This document shows positions 52,567-61,215 of a stretch of 64,000 bases of DNA, piece after piece. Location: assembly GCA_000710935.1 (NCBI GenBank), contig BAYV01000041.1, forward strand, positions 1 to 64,000, written 5' to 3'. The notes under the pieces are model-generated. The model was not told where the DNA came from. It did no database searches and saw only the letters and a list, made by a program, of their open reading frames with translations. The translations under genes were made by a program, and so were the position numbers. This stretch comes from Iodidimonas nitroreducens. GTDB lineage: Bacteria; Pseudomonadota; Alphaproteobacteria; Sphingomonadales; Rhodothalassiaceae. Every line of letters begins with the position of its first letter. Position 1 is the first letter of the stretch.

Positions 52567-55500
52567 TCATTCCCCGGCACGGCTGAGCAGATCGGGCGAT
52601 GCACTGGCCAGTTCATCCTGCCTGCTCTGGCTTTTCCGCCCCAGCATCAGCTTGAAGGCAGCGGGCGCAAAATAAAATGAGACGATCATGGTGAAAAGTG
52701 CACCGCCCGCAATGGCCACGGCAAAGGGGGGCCAAAAGCTGCTGGGCGATAGGATCAGGGGCATGAACCCGCCCACCGTGGTGAGGGTGGTGGAAATGAT
52801 ATGCCGCCCGGTGGACATCACCGCATGGATGATCGCCTCATCATCGCCATCCATCGCGGCGGGATCATTTTTCAGTTCCGATAAAATAACGATAGAGGCA
52901 TTGATGGCCAGCCCGATCAGCCCCATCAGGCCCACGATCACCACAAAGCCCAAAGGATAGCCAAAAACCCACAGGGATAAGAGCCCAAGCCCTGCGGCCT
53001 GAATGGCCGATGCAAAGGTGATGGCAGCCAGACGAAAGCTGTTGAAGGTGAGGACGATGGCAATCACCATCAGCACCCCCAGCACGCCCGCTTGTGCCAT
53101 CAATTTGCCCACGGCTTCGTTGCGTTCTTCGCTTTCCCCGCCATAATCGATGCTATAGCCCGGGGGGACCGAGAAATTGGCGGCGTCAAGACGCTTGTTC
53201 ACTTCGGCAAAGGCTGTTTCGGGCAGAATATCGGGGGGGATAAAGCCCTGTACCGTGTTGATCCGTTCGCCATTACGGCGGGGGATTGATCCTACCGATG
53301 GCTTGACCTCGAGCCGGGCCAAAGCGGTGAGCGGCACGCTGGAAAAGCTGCCATCGGCTTCGCGATTACTGATCCCGGGGACCAGTTCCAAAGCCCGCAG
53401 CCCTTCAAGGCTGGTTCGGCCTTCATTGCTGGTTCTGATCCGCACCGGCACATCTTCGGTTTCTTCGATGATCGAGCCGCCCGATGCCCCATCCACCGCC
53501 GCGCGAATCTGATCGGCAATCATCCGCAGATCGATGCCAAGGGTGGCGGCGGCGCGTTCATTGGGAACGATGGTGATTTCCGGTCGCCCCACTTCAAGGC
53601 TGGTGCTGCTGTGGATGATACTGGGCACCGATGCCATCACCCTGCGCACCTGTTCGCCCAATTCGCGCAGGGTTTCGATATCCGGCCCATGGATGCGGAT
53701 TTCCACCGGGGCATTATAGGGGGGGCCCTGTTCCAGCTTGCGCACCAGCGTTTGCACATGGGGATAGGCGCGATCAAGGCGATCCTGATAGCGACCGATC
53801 ATGCGATCCGCCGCGGCGGGGCTTGTGGCGGTGATCATGGCCTGAGCATAATTGGCCGCGCCATCACGATTGGTGAGCAGATTATAATAAAATTTGGCAG
53901 CGCTTTGGCCGATATACCAATGTGCCGACAAAAGATCGGGATCTTCGGCCAGCCGGGCATGGACCTCTTCGACCAACTGGCGGGTTTCTTCGATGCTGGC
54001 TTGGGCCGGCAGGGTCATTTCAATATGAAATTGATCGCGATCAGCCGGCGGAAAAAATTGTTCATCGAGGGTGCTGGCCAGCAGCAGGCCCATCAGGGGC
54101 AGGGCGCTGGCAATAAGCAATGAGGCGCGGGGATGGTTCATCGACCAGTGCAGCGAGCGGCGAAAAGCCAGCCGAATGGGCTTTGCATCCACCCCATCGC
54201 GCCACCATGTGCGGCTGTGATGTTGGCCTTGGGTGGCATCCTGCACCGGATCGGATCGGGTGAGCACCCGCCCGGCCATCGCGGCGATGATGGTGAAGCT
54301 GATGATATAGCTGGTGATCAGGGCGGCGATCACACTGGCCGAAATGCCGCCCACAAATTCACCGGCATTGCCGGGCATCAGGATGATCGGCATGAAGGCG
54401 ATCACCGTGGTGACGGTGGACCCCATCAAAGGCAGCCATAATTTGCGGATGGTGCGGGCCACGGCCTGGGATCGCCGCTCGCCCCGTAAAAGGCGGCCCT
54501 GCACCTCATCGGTGACGACGATGGCATTATCGACCATGATGCCAAGGGCGACGATCATCCCCGTGACCACCATCTGTTCGATCTGAAAACCCAGCAGATT
54601 GAGCACGGCCAATGATGCAAGGGCGGCGAGCGGCAGAATCGATCCGGCAATGAATGACGCTTTCCAGCCCAAAGTGACCAGCAGTACAATGATCACGATA
54701 AAGGCGCTGTAGATCAGATTCTGCATCAGATCCGATAGCCTTTGATGGGTATATTGCGCCTGATCGAAAATGATATCGGCGGTGATATTTTCCGGCAGGG
54801 TGGCCTGATAGCTATCGAGCATCGATTGCACTTTTTCCATCCAGCCATCGATGCGATTGTCTTCCAGCATCCGGGCGGCCACCACCACCCCATAATCGCC
54901 GGAAAGATAGGCAAGGCTATCGGGAGGATCGCGGTGCGTGCGCTCAATCTTTGCCACATCGCCCAAAGTGGCGATGCCGGTATCGGCATTGGTGGAAATG
55001 GGAATGGTGCGGATGCGCTCTAAGCTGTCAAAGGCCCCATCCACCGAAATCACATAGCGATTATCTTCGCCCGATAATGTGCCGGCGCTGTTTTTGCTAT
55101 CGGCAGCAAACACGCGATTGGCCACATCCAAAGCCGACATGCCCATGGCCGCCAGCATATCATCATCGATGGTGACCGCGATTTCTTCGCTGGGCAGCCC
55201 GAAGGTGCGCACAAAATCGGTGCCGGGAATATTGCTCAGGCGGGTATCAAGCTCGCGCGCATGGCGGCCCAGAATGGCATAATTGGGGGCGCTTTCCCCA
55301 TGCCAGACAAGGCCGATGATGGCGGTGAAGGAATAAAGCCGATCATCATCATAAACCGGATCGGCGGCTCCTTCGGGCAGATCGGTCAGTTCGGCCAGCT
55401 TGTCGCGCAAAAGGGCGGAAACGCGATCCACATCCTCCACTTCGTCTTTCATTTCGATGGTGATGAACGACAATCCCACCCGCGAACTTGATGAAATATC

Positions 55501-55728
55501 ATCGACTTCCGCTACTTCGCGCAGCTTGCGTTCGATTTTTTCGGTCACCAGCGCCTCAACCCGGGCGGCACTGGCTCCGGGGAAACGGGTGATCACGAAA
55601 GCCACCCGATTTTCCATATGCGGATCTTCAAGGCGCGGCATGGTGGTGATGGCGGCACTGCCTGCCACCATGATCAAAAGCAGCAAAAGAATGATCAGGC
55701 GCGGATAGCGATAAAGACTGCCCATCAT
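52567..55728 (-). CDS. RND-family efflux pump inner-membrane transporter
   Basis: A 1053-residue RND (AcrB-like) proton-driven exporter. Two repeats each give one plus five membrane helices and a large periplasmic loop. Visible: VAFVITRFPGASAARVEALV near the N-terminus, the helix-4 proton-relay Asp pair in GMIVALGIMVDNAIVVTDEV, and GLIGLAINASIVILSEL in the second half. ATG 55728 follows the MFP stop by one base and has a GGCTAGG-type ribosome site; the longer frame from 55788 overlaps MFP by 59 bases. Second gene of a TetR-controlled pump operon; no outer-membrane channel gene is present. Confidence 0.93.
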   Translation of the reverse strand: MMGSLYRYPRLIILLLLLIMVAGSAAITTMPRLEDPHMENRVAFVITRFPGASAARVEALVTEKIERKLREVAEVDDISSSSRVGLSFITIEMKDEVEDVDRVSALLRDKLAELTDLPEGAADPVYDDDRLYSFTAIIGLVWHGESAPNYAILGRHARELDTRLSNIPGTDFVRTFGLPSEEIAVTIDDDMLAAMGMSALDVANRVFAADSKNSAGTLSGEDNRYVISVDGAFDSLERIRTIPISTNADTGIATLGDVAKIERTHRDPPDSLAYLSGDYGVVVAARMLEDNRIDGWMEKVQSMLDSYQATLPENITADIIFDQAQYTHQRLSDLMQNLIYSAFIVIIVLLVTLGWKASFIAGSILPLAALASLAVLNLLGFQIEQMVVTGMIVALGIMVDNAIVVTDEVQGRLLRGERRSQAVARTIRKLWLPLMGSTVTTVIAFMPIILMPGNAGEFVGGISASVIAALITSYIISFTIIAAMAGRVLTRSDPVQDATQGQHHSRTWWRDGVDAKPIRLAFRRSLHWSMNHPRASLLIASALPLMGLLLASTLDEQFFPPADRDQFHIEMTLPAQASIEETRQLVEEVHARLAEDPDLLSAHWYIGQSAAKFYYNLLTNRDGAANYAQAMITATSPAAADRMIGRYQDRLDRAYPHVQTLVRKLEQGPPYNAPVEIRIHGPDIETLRELGEQVRRVMASVPSIIHSSTSLEVGRPEITIVPNERAAATLGIDLRMIADQIRAAVDGASGGSIIEETEDVPVRIRTSNEGRTSLEGLRALELVPGISNREADGSFSSVPLTALARLEVKPSVGSIPRRNGERINTVQGFIPPDILPETAFAEVNKRLDAANFSVPPGYSIDYGGESEERNEAVGKLMAQAGVLGVLMVIAIVLTFNSFRLAAITFASAIQAAGLGLLSLWVFGYPLGFVVIVGLMGLIGLAINASIVILSELKNDPAAMDGDDEAIIHAVMSTGRHIISTTLTTVGGFMPLILSPSSFWPPFAVAIAGGALFTMIVSFYFAPAAFKLMLGRKSQSRQDELASASPDLLSRAGE

Positions 55729-55729
55729 C

Positions 55730-56971
55730 CTAGCCTTTTTGTTCGGTTTGGGGGGATTGGGCTTCTGATGGATCGGCTGTCCCGCCATCGAAATGGCTGG
55801 TTTTCACCACCTCTACCCGCTTGCCGGGGGCAATGCGGGCAACCCCGCCATCGATCAGCCGATCCCCATCCGATACCGTGCCCGAAACAAAGGCGCGATC
55901 ATCGGTGCTATGCAGAATCTGGACATTTTCAAAAACGATCCGTTCATCGCCCGCATCGGTTTCGATCACCTTATAAACCCGCCACAGGCCGCGCACATCG
56001 GCGGTCAGCGCCCGCAGGGGAACCCAAAAGCCCGGGGTTTCCACCGGCTCTTCTATTTCGGCGGTCACCAGCGATCCATCGGCGATCAGATCGGCAACAT
56101 CGCCGGTGATATCAAGGGTGACAAGGGCCGTGCGGGTGGACCCCCGCACCAAAGGCACCACGCTTTTTACCCTGGAAAAAACCAGATGGTCATCCTGCGT
56201 TTTCAAGGGCACATGATCGCCCGATTGCAAGCGATGGGAAAAATCGAGGGGCATCCCCACTTCGGCTTCAAGGCTGCCCCCCTCGATCAGATTAAGAACC
56301 GGCGTGCCCGCTGCGATGATGCTGCCCTCATCGCGCAGGCGGCGGGAAATGATCCCATCGAACGGTGCGCGCAACACCGCTTTTTCCAGATCGACCTCGA
56401 TAGAATTGAGCGCGGCGGCGGCGCTGGTTTGCCGGGCCAGAGCCATATCCGTATCGGCGATGGCATCATCCAGCCTTTGTTCGGTCACATGGCCTTGTTT
56501 GTACAGCGCGCGGATGCGCTCCACGGTTTTACGGCTGAGCAAAAGATTGGCTTCGGCTTCGGCGAGGCTCGCTGCCAATTCCGATTTGCGGGCCATCAGC
56601 CGATCCGTATCGAGAAAAGCCAGCGCCTGCCCTTTTTCGATGCGCGCCCCATTATCCACGGTGATCTGATTGATGATGCCGCCATTATCAAAGGCCAGAT
56701 CCACCGCCCGGCGCGAAACCACCCGCCCGGTGAAGCCCCGGGCGATTTCATAATGCGCCTGCATATCCACCACCAGCACGGAAACCGGCATGGCCCGTTC
56801 TTCCGCCCCTTGATCACCAGAGCCCGCCAAAGGCGACAGGCCCTTGCCCATGCCATCGAGAATGATGAGAAAGGCAAGCCCGATCAGCGCCAAAAGCCCG
56901 GCGGCCATCGCCAGCTTTTTCCAGACAGAAGGGGAAAATCTGTGCCAAAGCGGTGAAGAAGAATCGGTCAT
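55730..56971 (-). CDS. RND efflux periplasmic adaptor (membrane fusion protein)
   Basis: A 413-residue HlyD/AcrA-family adaptor. One N-terminal membrane helix (~12-35), the first half of the lipoyl-like domain (GGIINQITVDNGARIEKGQA), an alpha-hairpin (~125-185; ASLAEAEANLLLSRKTVERI), the second lipoyl half (LRAPFDGIISRRLRDEGS), then beta-barrel and membrane-proximal domains. It links the RND transporter to an outer-membrane channel. ATG 56971 is chosen over a TTG at 56986. The promoter and TetR operator lie 145-173 bases upstream. Confidence 0.92.
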   Translation of the reverse strand: MTDSSSPLWHRFSPSVWKKLAMAAGLLALIGLAFLIILDGMGKGLSPLAGSGDQGAEERAMPVSVLVVDMQAHYEIARGFTGRVVSRRAVDLAFDNGGIINQITVDNGARIEKGQALAFLDTDRLMARKSELAASLAEAEANLLLSRKTVERIRALYKQGHVTEQRLDDAIADTDMALARQTSAAAALNSIEVDLEKAVLRAPFDGIISRRLRDEGSIIAAGTPVLNLIEGGSLEAEVGMPLDFSHRLQSGDHVPLKTQDDHLVFSRVKSVVPLVRGSTRTALVTLDITGDVADLIADGSLVTAEIEEPVETPGFWVPLRALTADVRGLWRVYKVIETDAGDERIVFENVQILHSTDDRAFVSGTVSDGDRLIDGGVARIAPGKRVEVVKTSHFDGGTADPSEAQSPQTEQKG

Positions 56972-57115
56972 GCCGTTGCTATCCAAAAAAGGGGCCTATC
57001 AGCCACAGGGTCAGCCTATCCATCGTGCTCAGAACCAGCCTGTGATCAGAAAAGAGACGATCCGTCCTTTGAGAATCGCGCTCTTCCTGGGCCTTGCTCT
57101 TCCAACAGTCTCGCT

Positions 57116-57144
57116 TTATAACAAAACTGGACTTTATAGTCCAA
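57116..57144 (-). promoter_or_regulatory. Promoter of the RND efflux operon
   Basis: Minus strand: -35 TTGGAC (57139-57144), exact 17-base spacer, -10 TTATAA (57116-57121). The inverted repeat 57128-57143 covers the -35 and half of the spacer. Confidence 0.7.
57128..57143. promoter_or_regulatory. TetR-type operator
   Basis: TGGACT-TTAT-AGTCCA: a perfect 6-bp dyad with a four-base spacer, 27 bases before the TetR gene and inside the divergent efflux promoter. Binding would block RNA polymerase and probably also repress the regulator gene. Confidence 0.75.
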
Positions 57145-57170
57145 TAAATAAATTTGAGGGTTTTGTCTGG

Positions 57171-57830
57171 ATGAAACAGCAGCCGGAAAAAGCGAAAAGC
57201 GATTGTTTGGCGGTGCGCGGGCGGCCGCGCAGCACGGATAAGCATCAGGCCATATTGGATGCCGCCGGGGATTTGTTTTTGGAAATGGGGTTTGATCGGG
57301 CGGCGATGGATCAGATTGCCCAGCGGGCGGGCGTTTCAAAACAAACGGTCTATAGCCATTTCACCAATAAGGAAGGGCTTTTTCGGGCGGTGATCAAACA
57401 TCGGGTTACGGAATTTTTTCCTGATGATCCGGTGGCAGGGGCGGCCCCCCGATCTTTGGAAGATCGGCTGCGCGAGATTGGGCGGCGCTATGTGACATTG
57501 GTGGTGTCTGAAGATGCAGTGGCTTTGTTCCGGCTTTTGGCGGTGAATTGCGAAAGCCATCCAAAGCTTGTGGAGATGTTTTTTGAAGAAGGCCCCGGGC
57601 GGCTGGCGGCGGGCATTGAAAAAGTGCTGGCCCATGCGGCGGCGCAAGGGGCTTTTACGTGCGAGGACAGGGCCGAGGCGACCCGGCTTTTTGGAACCCT
57701 GATGCGCGGCGATCTGCATCTGCGGCGCACCTTGGGGATCGAACCCCCCCTTTCGGCCAGTGCCATCGATGATCATGTGGCCCGGGCGGTGCGGATTTTT
57801 CTGGATTGTTATCGCCATGATGAAAGCTGA
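57171..57830 (+). CDS. TetR-family regulator of the RND pump
   Basis: A 219-residue TetR/AcrR repressor. The DNA-binding domain (~18-65) reads AILDAAGDLFLEMGFDRAAM then QIAQRAGVSKQTVYSHFTNK. The C-terminal ligand-binding domain resembles the TetR_C AefR-like group. ATG 57171 is chosen because the helix-turn-helix begins 20 residues later and GAGGG precedes it; the longer frame back to 56844 overlaps the MFP gene. Divergent from the pump operon with a dyad in the shared promoter region, so it most likely represses the pump until a toxic ligand binds. Confidence 0.92.
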   Translation: MKQQPEKAKSDCLAVRGRPRSTDKHQAILDAAGDLFLEMGFDRAAMDQIAQRAGVSKQTVYSHFTNKEGLFRAVIKHRVTEFFPDDPVAGAAPRSLEDRLREIGRRYVTLVVSEDAVALFRLLAVNCESHPKLVEMFFEEGPGRLAAGIEKVLAHAAAQGAFTCEDRAEATRLFGTLMRGDLHLRRTLGIEPPLSASAIDDHVARAVRIFLDCYRHDES

Positions 57831-57851
57831 TCATGAAGGCTGATGGGGGCC

Positions 57852-58118
57852 TTATTGCGGGGCGGCTTCAGGGATGGGATGAAGCGCAGGCTGGGCATCG
57901 CTGGTGCGCATGTGGCGGCTGTTATCGCGATCCCCGGGCAGGCCATCGGGAAATTGCTTTTTGATGCTTTGGCTGTCTGGCCCCATGGGCATATCAGAAA
58001 AGATCGGGTCCACTTCCTTGCTGGAAAACCAGCTGCACCCGGCCAGCATCACAGACATGACGGCAATGCCCAAAAGCCGGATCGCTTTGCCCGCCGCGAT
58101 TTTATGTGCCTGCGCCAT
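57852..58118 (-). CDS. Small putative lipoprotein
   Basis: An 88-residue protein with a lipoprotein signal peptide: positively charged start, hydrophobic LLGIAVMSVM and lipobox LAGC (Cys ~28). The mature ~60 residues (SWFSSKEVDPIFSDMPMGPD onward) are charged and Pro-rich with no recognisable domain. ATG 58118 is favoured by AAGGGA about ten bases upstream and because the lipoprotein signal starts there. Role unknown. Confidence 0.7.
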   Translation of the reverse strand: MAQAHKIAAGKAIRLLGIAVMSVMLAGCSWFSSKEVDPIFSDMPMGPDSQSIKKQFPDGLPGDRDNSRHMRTSDAQPALHPIPEAAPQ

Positions 58119-58249
58119 CTCGCCAATTCCCTTAAAGATCAAAATCAGGGAGGAATTTGCCTCATCTGCTCCGCTGGCGCAAGGCCGCTTTGGGGCCATG
58201 TCGCTTCTGAGAACGGCGATCAGATGATTTTCGGGACATGCGCGGGCGA

Positions 58250-58277
58250 TTGATCTTGATCTCTTTCTTTTTATGGC
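58250..58277 (+). promoter_or_regulatory. Probable rnpB promoter
   Basis: TTGATC (58250-58255), 16-base spacer, TATGGC (58272-58277), placing the start near 58285, just before the first paired base of RNase P RNA. Confidence 0.45.
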
Positions 58278-58286
58278 TCATCTGAG

Positions 58287-58691
<405 letters not shown>

Positions 58692-59010
58692 TATTCCCAA
58701 ATATTGATGAATGCATCTGAAGATGTCGAATCGTGTCATCTTCATCAGGGCTGCCGACTCGGTGGCCAGCCACGCTTTGGCGGCACTTTTTCCAAAATAT
58801 CACAAGATGTTTCGATAAAGCGCATAATCAGGATGTGATATAGAACATAGAAAGAACGAATACCAAAAAAGGCTTTGATCCCGATGGTTTCGGGCAAGTC
58901 TTTGCCATGGTTTCATTTCTTTTAATTTAGCCTGATTTGTCCGCACTCTTAAGACATTGCTGTGAAAGACCGGCCCAAAGCCCTCAAAAGCACTGCAAAA
59001 AGGGCTTCAT

Positions 59011-59054
59011 CCCATTGCGAACCATATTGTGGCATGGTATCCCATAGAAACCCA
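59011..59054. promoter_or_regulatory. Phased CCCA repeats, possible MraZ-binding site
   Basis: CCCA at 59011, 59041 and 59051, with near matches ACCA at 59021 and GGCA at 59031: all five start exactly ten bases apart. MraZ binds direct TGGGN repeats at ten-base period in other bacteria; these are the reverse-strand form, 80-120 bases before mraZ. The rest of the gap 58692-59132 shows no gene; a dcw promoter is expected there but I could not define one. Confidence 0.45.
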
Positions 59055-59132
59055 AAAAAAATCAGGGGCAACAGCAATCACGCATCTTTGGGCTCAGCTT
59101 TCGAGATGCACAAACAGGGATGGCAGCGGGGC

Positions 59133-59615
59133 ATGCGCTTCACAGCCAATTACAGCAATAAGGTGGATGCCAAGGGGCGGGTTTCCGTTCCTGCGCGCTA
59201 TCGTGCCTTGCTGGAACGCAGTGAATTCAGCGGCATCGTGGTTTATGAAAGCTTCAAGCTGCCCTGTCTGGAAGCCAGCTCCCGCGAATATATGGATGAA
59301 TTGTCGCAAAGGCTGGCCGAAGATTTCGGCGCTTTTGAAGATGAAAAGGAAGCTTTGGCCGCAACGATTCTGGGGGCCGCTTTCGATCTGCCTTTTGATG
59401 GCGGCGGGCGGATTTTGCTGCCGCAATCCCTGATGCAGTTTGCCTCGATCACCGATATGGCGGTGTTTGTGGGCGTGGGCGAAAAGATCCTGATCTGGGA
59501 ACCTGCGGCGTGGGAAGCCTATCGCGATGCCCAGCGCGAAAAGGCTCGGGCCGCCGCCATGCGCCTTGGGGCCATGCGCCCCCGCGCCCCCAGCCCCGGC
59601 GGAGACGGATCATGA
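59133..59615 (+). CDS. mraZ: Transcriptional regulator MraZ
   Basis: A 160-residue protein with two AbrB-like swapped-hairpin domains: MRFTANYSNKVDAKGRVSVP at the start (family DxKGR motif) and DGGGRILLPQSLMQF in the second. It binds repeats before its own gene and regulates the dcw cluster. ATG 59133 starts the conserved region; ATG 59106 is possible. The stop overlaps the rsmH start by four bases (ATGA). Confidence 0.94.
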   Translation: MRFTANYSNKVDAKGRVSVPARYRALLERSEFSGIVVYESFKLPCLEASSREYMDELSQRLAEDFGAFEDEKEALAATILGAAFDLPFDGGGRILLPQSLMQFASITDMAVFVGVGEKILIWEPAAWEAYRDAQREKARAAAMRLGAMRPRAPSPGGDGS

Positions 59616-60631
59616 GCAAAGCCGCCCGCAAAATTCCGGGCCGCGCCAAGCCCCATCATGGCCATGTGCCGGTGATGTGCGATGCCGTGATCGATGCGCT
59701 GGTGCCCACAGATCAGCCCTTGCCTGCCAATGCCCGTTTCGTTGATGGAACATTTGGTGCCGGGGGCTATAGCCGGGCTTTGCTCGATCGATCACCCCAG
59801 ATCAGGGTTTATGCCATTGATCGCGATCCCGAGGCGATTGCCCGCGGGGCCGAGATGCTGCGCGCCTATGAAGGGCGGTTCCGTCTTCTGGAAGGTCGCT
59901 TTTCCGAGATGGAAGCCCTGTTGCGCGATCTTGATGTGCACAAGCTGGCGGGCATTACCCTTGATATCGGGGTTTCATCCTATCAGCTTGAAACCGCCGC
60001 CCGGGGCTTTTCCTTTCAGCTTGATGGGCCTTTGGATATGCGCATGGGGGGCGAGGGGCCATCGGCGGCGGATCTGGTGAATGGCAAAAGCGAGGAAGAG
60101 CTTGCCGACATCATCTATCATCTGGGCGAAGACCCCCGCGCCCGGAAAATCGCCCGCGCCCTTGTGGCGGCGCGAGCCGAAACGCCGATCACCACCACTT
60201 TGCAGCTTGCCGAGATCATCGCGGCCACCGTGGGCCATGGCCCCCATGGCAAAAAGAAAATCCACCCTGCCACCCGCAGTTTTCAGGCTTTGCGCATTGC
60301 CGTCAATGATGAGTTGGGCGAGCTTTCCCGCGTGCTGTGTGCTGCCGAGCGGCTTTTGGCGCCGGAAGGGCGGCTTGCCATCGTTGCCTTTCATTCTCTT
60401 GAAGATCGGATCGTCAAAGCCTTTCTGGCCGAGCGCGCAGGGCGCCTGCCTGCCGGATCTCGGCATCGCCCGGCTGTACCCGATGATCATCCGGCCCCCA
60501 GTTTTTATCTGCCCAAAAAGGGGGCGATCAAACCCACAGCGCAGGAAATCTCGAGCAATCCCCGGGCGCGTTCGGCGCGTTTGCGGGTGGCTGTTCGCAC
60601 CGATGCGCCCGCTTGGAAGGATGCCGCATGA
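59612..60631 (+). CDS. rsmH: 16S rRNA (cytosine(1402)-N(4))-methyltransferase
   Basis: A 339-residue SAM-dependent methyltransferase modifying C1402 of 16S rRNA. Motifs: HVPVMCDAVIDAL, the SAM site FVDGTFGAGGYSRALL, DIGVSSYQLE, FSFQLDGPLDMRM and the C-terminal RSARLRVAVR. GGAG lies seven bases before the ATG, which overlaps the mraZ stop. Linked to ftsL by another ATGA overlap. Confidence 0.96.
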   Translation: MSKAARKIPGRAKPHHGHVPVMCDAVIDALVPTDQPLPANARFVDGTFGAGGYSRALLDRSPQIRVYAIDRDPEAIARGAEMLRAYEGRFRLLEGRFSEMEALLRDLDVHKLAGITLDIGVSSYQLETAARGFSFQLDGPLDMRMGGEGPSAADLVNGKSEEELADIIYHLGEDPRARKIARALVAARAETPITTTLQLAEIIAATVGHGPHGKKKIHPATRSFQALRIAVNDELGELSRVLCAAERLLAPEGRLAIVAFHSLEDRIVKAFLAERAGRLPAGSRHRPAVPDDHPAPSFYLPKKGAIKPTAQEISSNPRARSARLRVAVRTDAPAWKDAA

Positions 60632-61215
60632 GACAATTTCTGATCATTCTTGCGCTTTCATTCGTGATTCTTGCGGCGGGTGGCCTTTATAAAGTGAAGC
60701 ACAGCGTGGAAAACCGTCGCGCGCATCTGGCGGCTTTGGAGCAGCAGATTCTGGACGATTCCGAAGCCGTGCGGGTGCTGGAAGCGGAATGGGCCTATCT
60801 CGCCAGCCCGCAGGCTCTTCAGGATGTGTCGGTACGGACCTTGAGCCTGCGCCCGGTTACTCCTGATCAGGTCCTCGCTTCCCTCACGTCCTTGCCTTAT
60901 CGTATGGAAGGGCGGCTTTTGGCCCAAGCCACACCTGATAAAAGGGTGGGCGATGATATTTTCCATGTGCCTTCGCCCCGGCATAAACCTGTGGCCCCCG
61001 CTTTGCCCCAACCGGAGATGCCACAAGCTGAAACACCAGATCGCTATGCCGCCGCCGATCATCGGCTGATGGCGGACGATCTGCAGGCTGCCGTCAACAG
61101 GGCGGCTTTCAAGGTCCGGGCCCCATCGCCCGCCGAGGTGGAGACGAAACGTGATCCGGTTGATTTTGCCGCGCGAATCCAAAGATCTCTCGACCAAATC
61201 GGGGGGCAAAGATGA
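60628..61215 (+). CDS. ftsL: Cell-division protein FtsL
   Basis: A 195-residue bitopic membrane protein: short cytoplasmic start, one membrane helix (~4-22) and a coiled coil (~25-60; RRAHLAALEQQILDDSEAVR) ending in the conserved EWAYLASPQAL. The long Pro-rich periplasmic tail (~110-195) is larger than in E. coli FtsL (121 residues) but common in alphaproteobacteria. Joins FtsB and FtsQ to activate FtsI/FtsW at the septum. AAGGA lies six bases upstream. Confidence 0.9.
   Translation: MRQFLIILALSFVILAAGGLYKVKHSVENRRAHLAALEQQILDDSEAVRVLEAEWAYLASPQALQDVSVRTLSLRPVTPDQVLASLTSLPYRMEGRLLAQATPDKRVGDDIFHVPSPRHKPVAPALPQPEMPQAETPDRYAAADHRLMADDLQAAVNRAAFKVRAPSPAEVETKRDPVDFAARIQRSLDQIGGQR

Noticed and set aside
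55793-56956. 387-codon plus-strand open frame opposite the efflux adaptor
   Set aside because: No recognisable protein. The minus-strand adaptor has all its domains and continues the pump operon.
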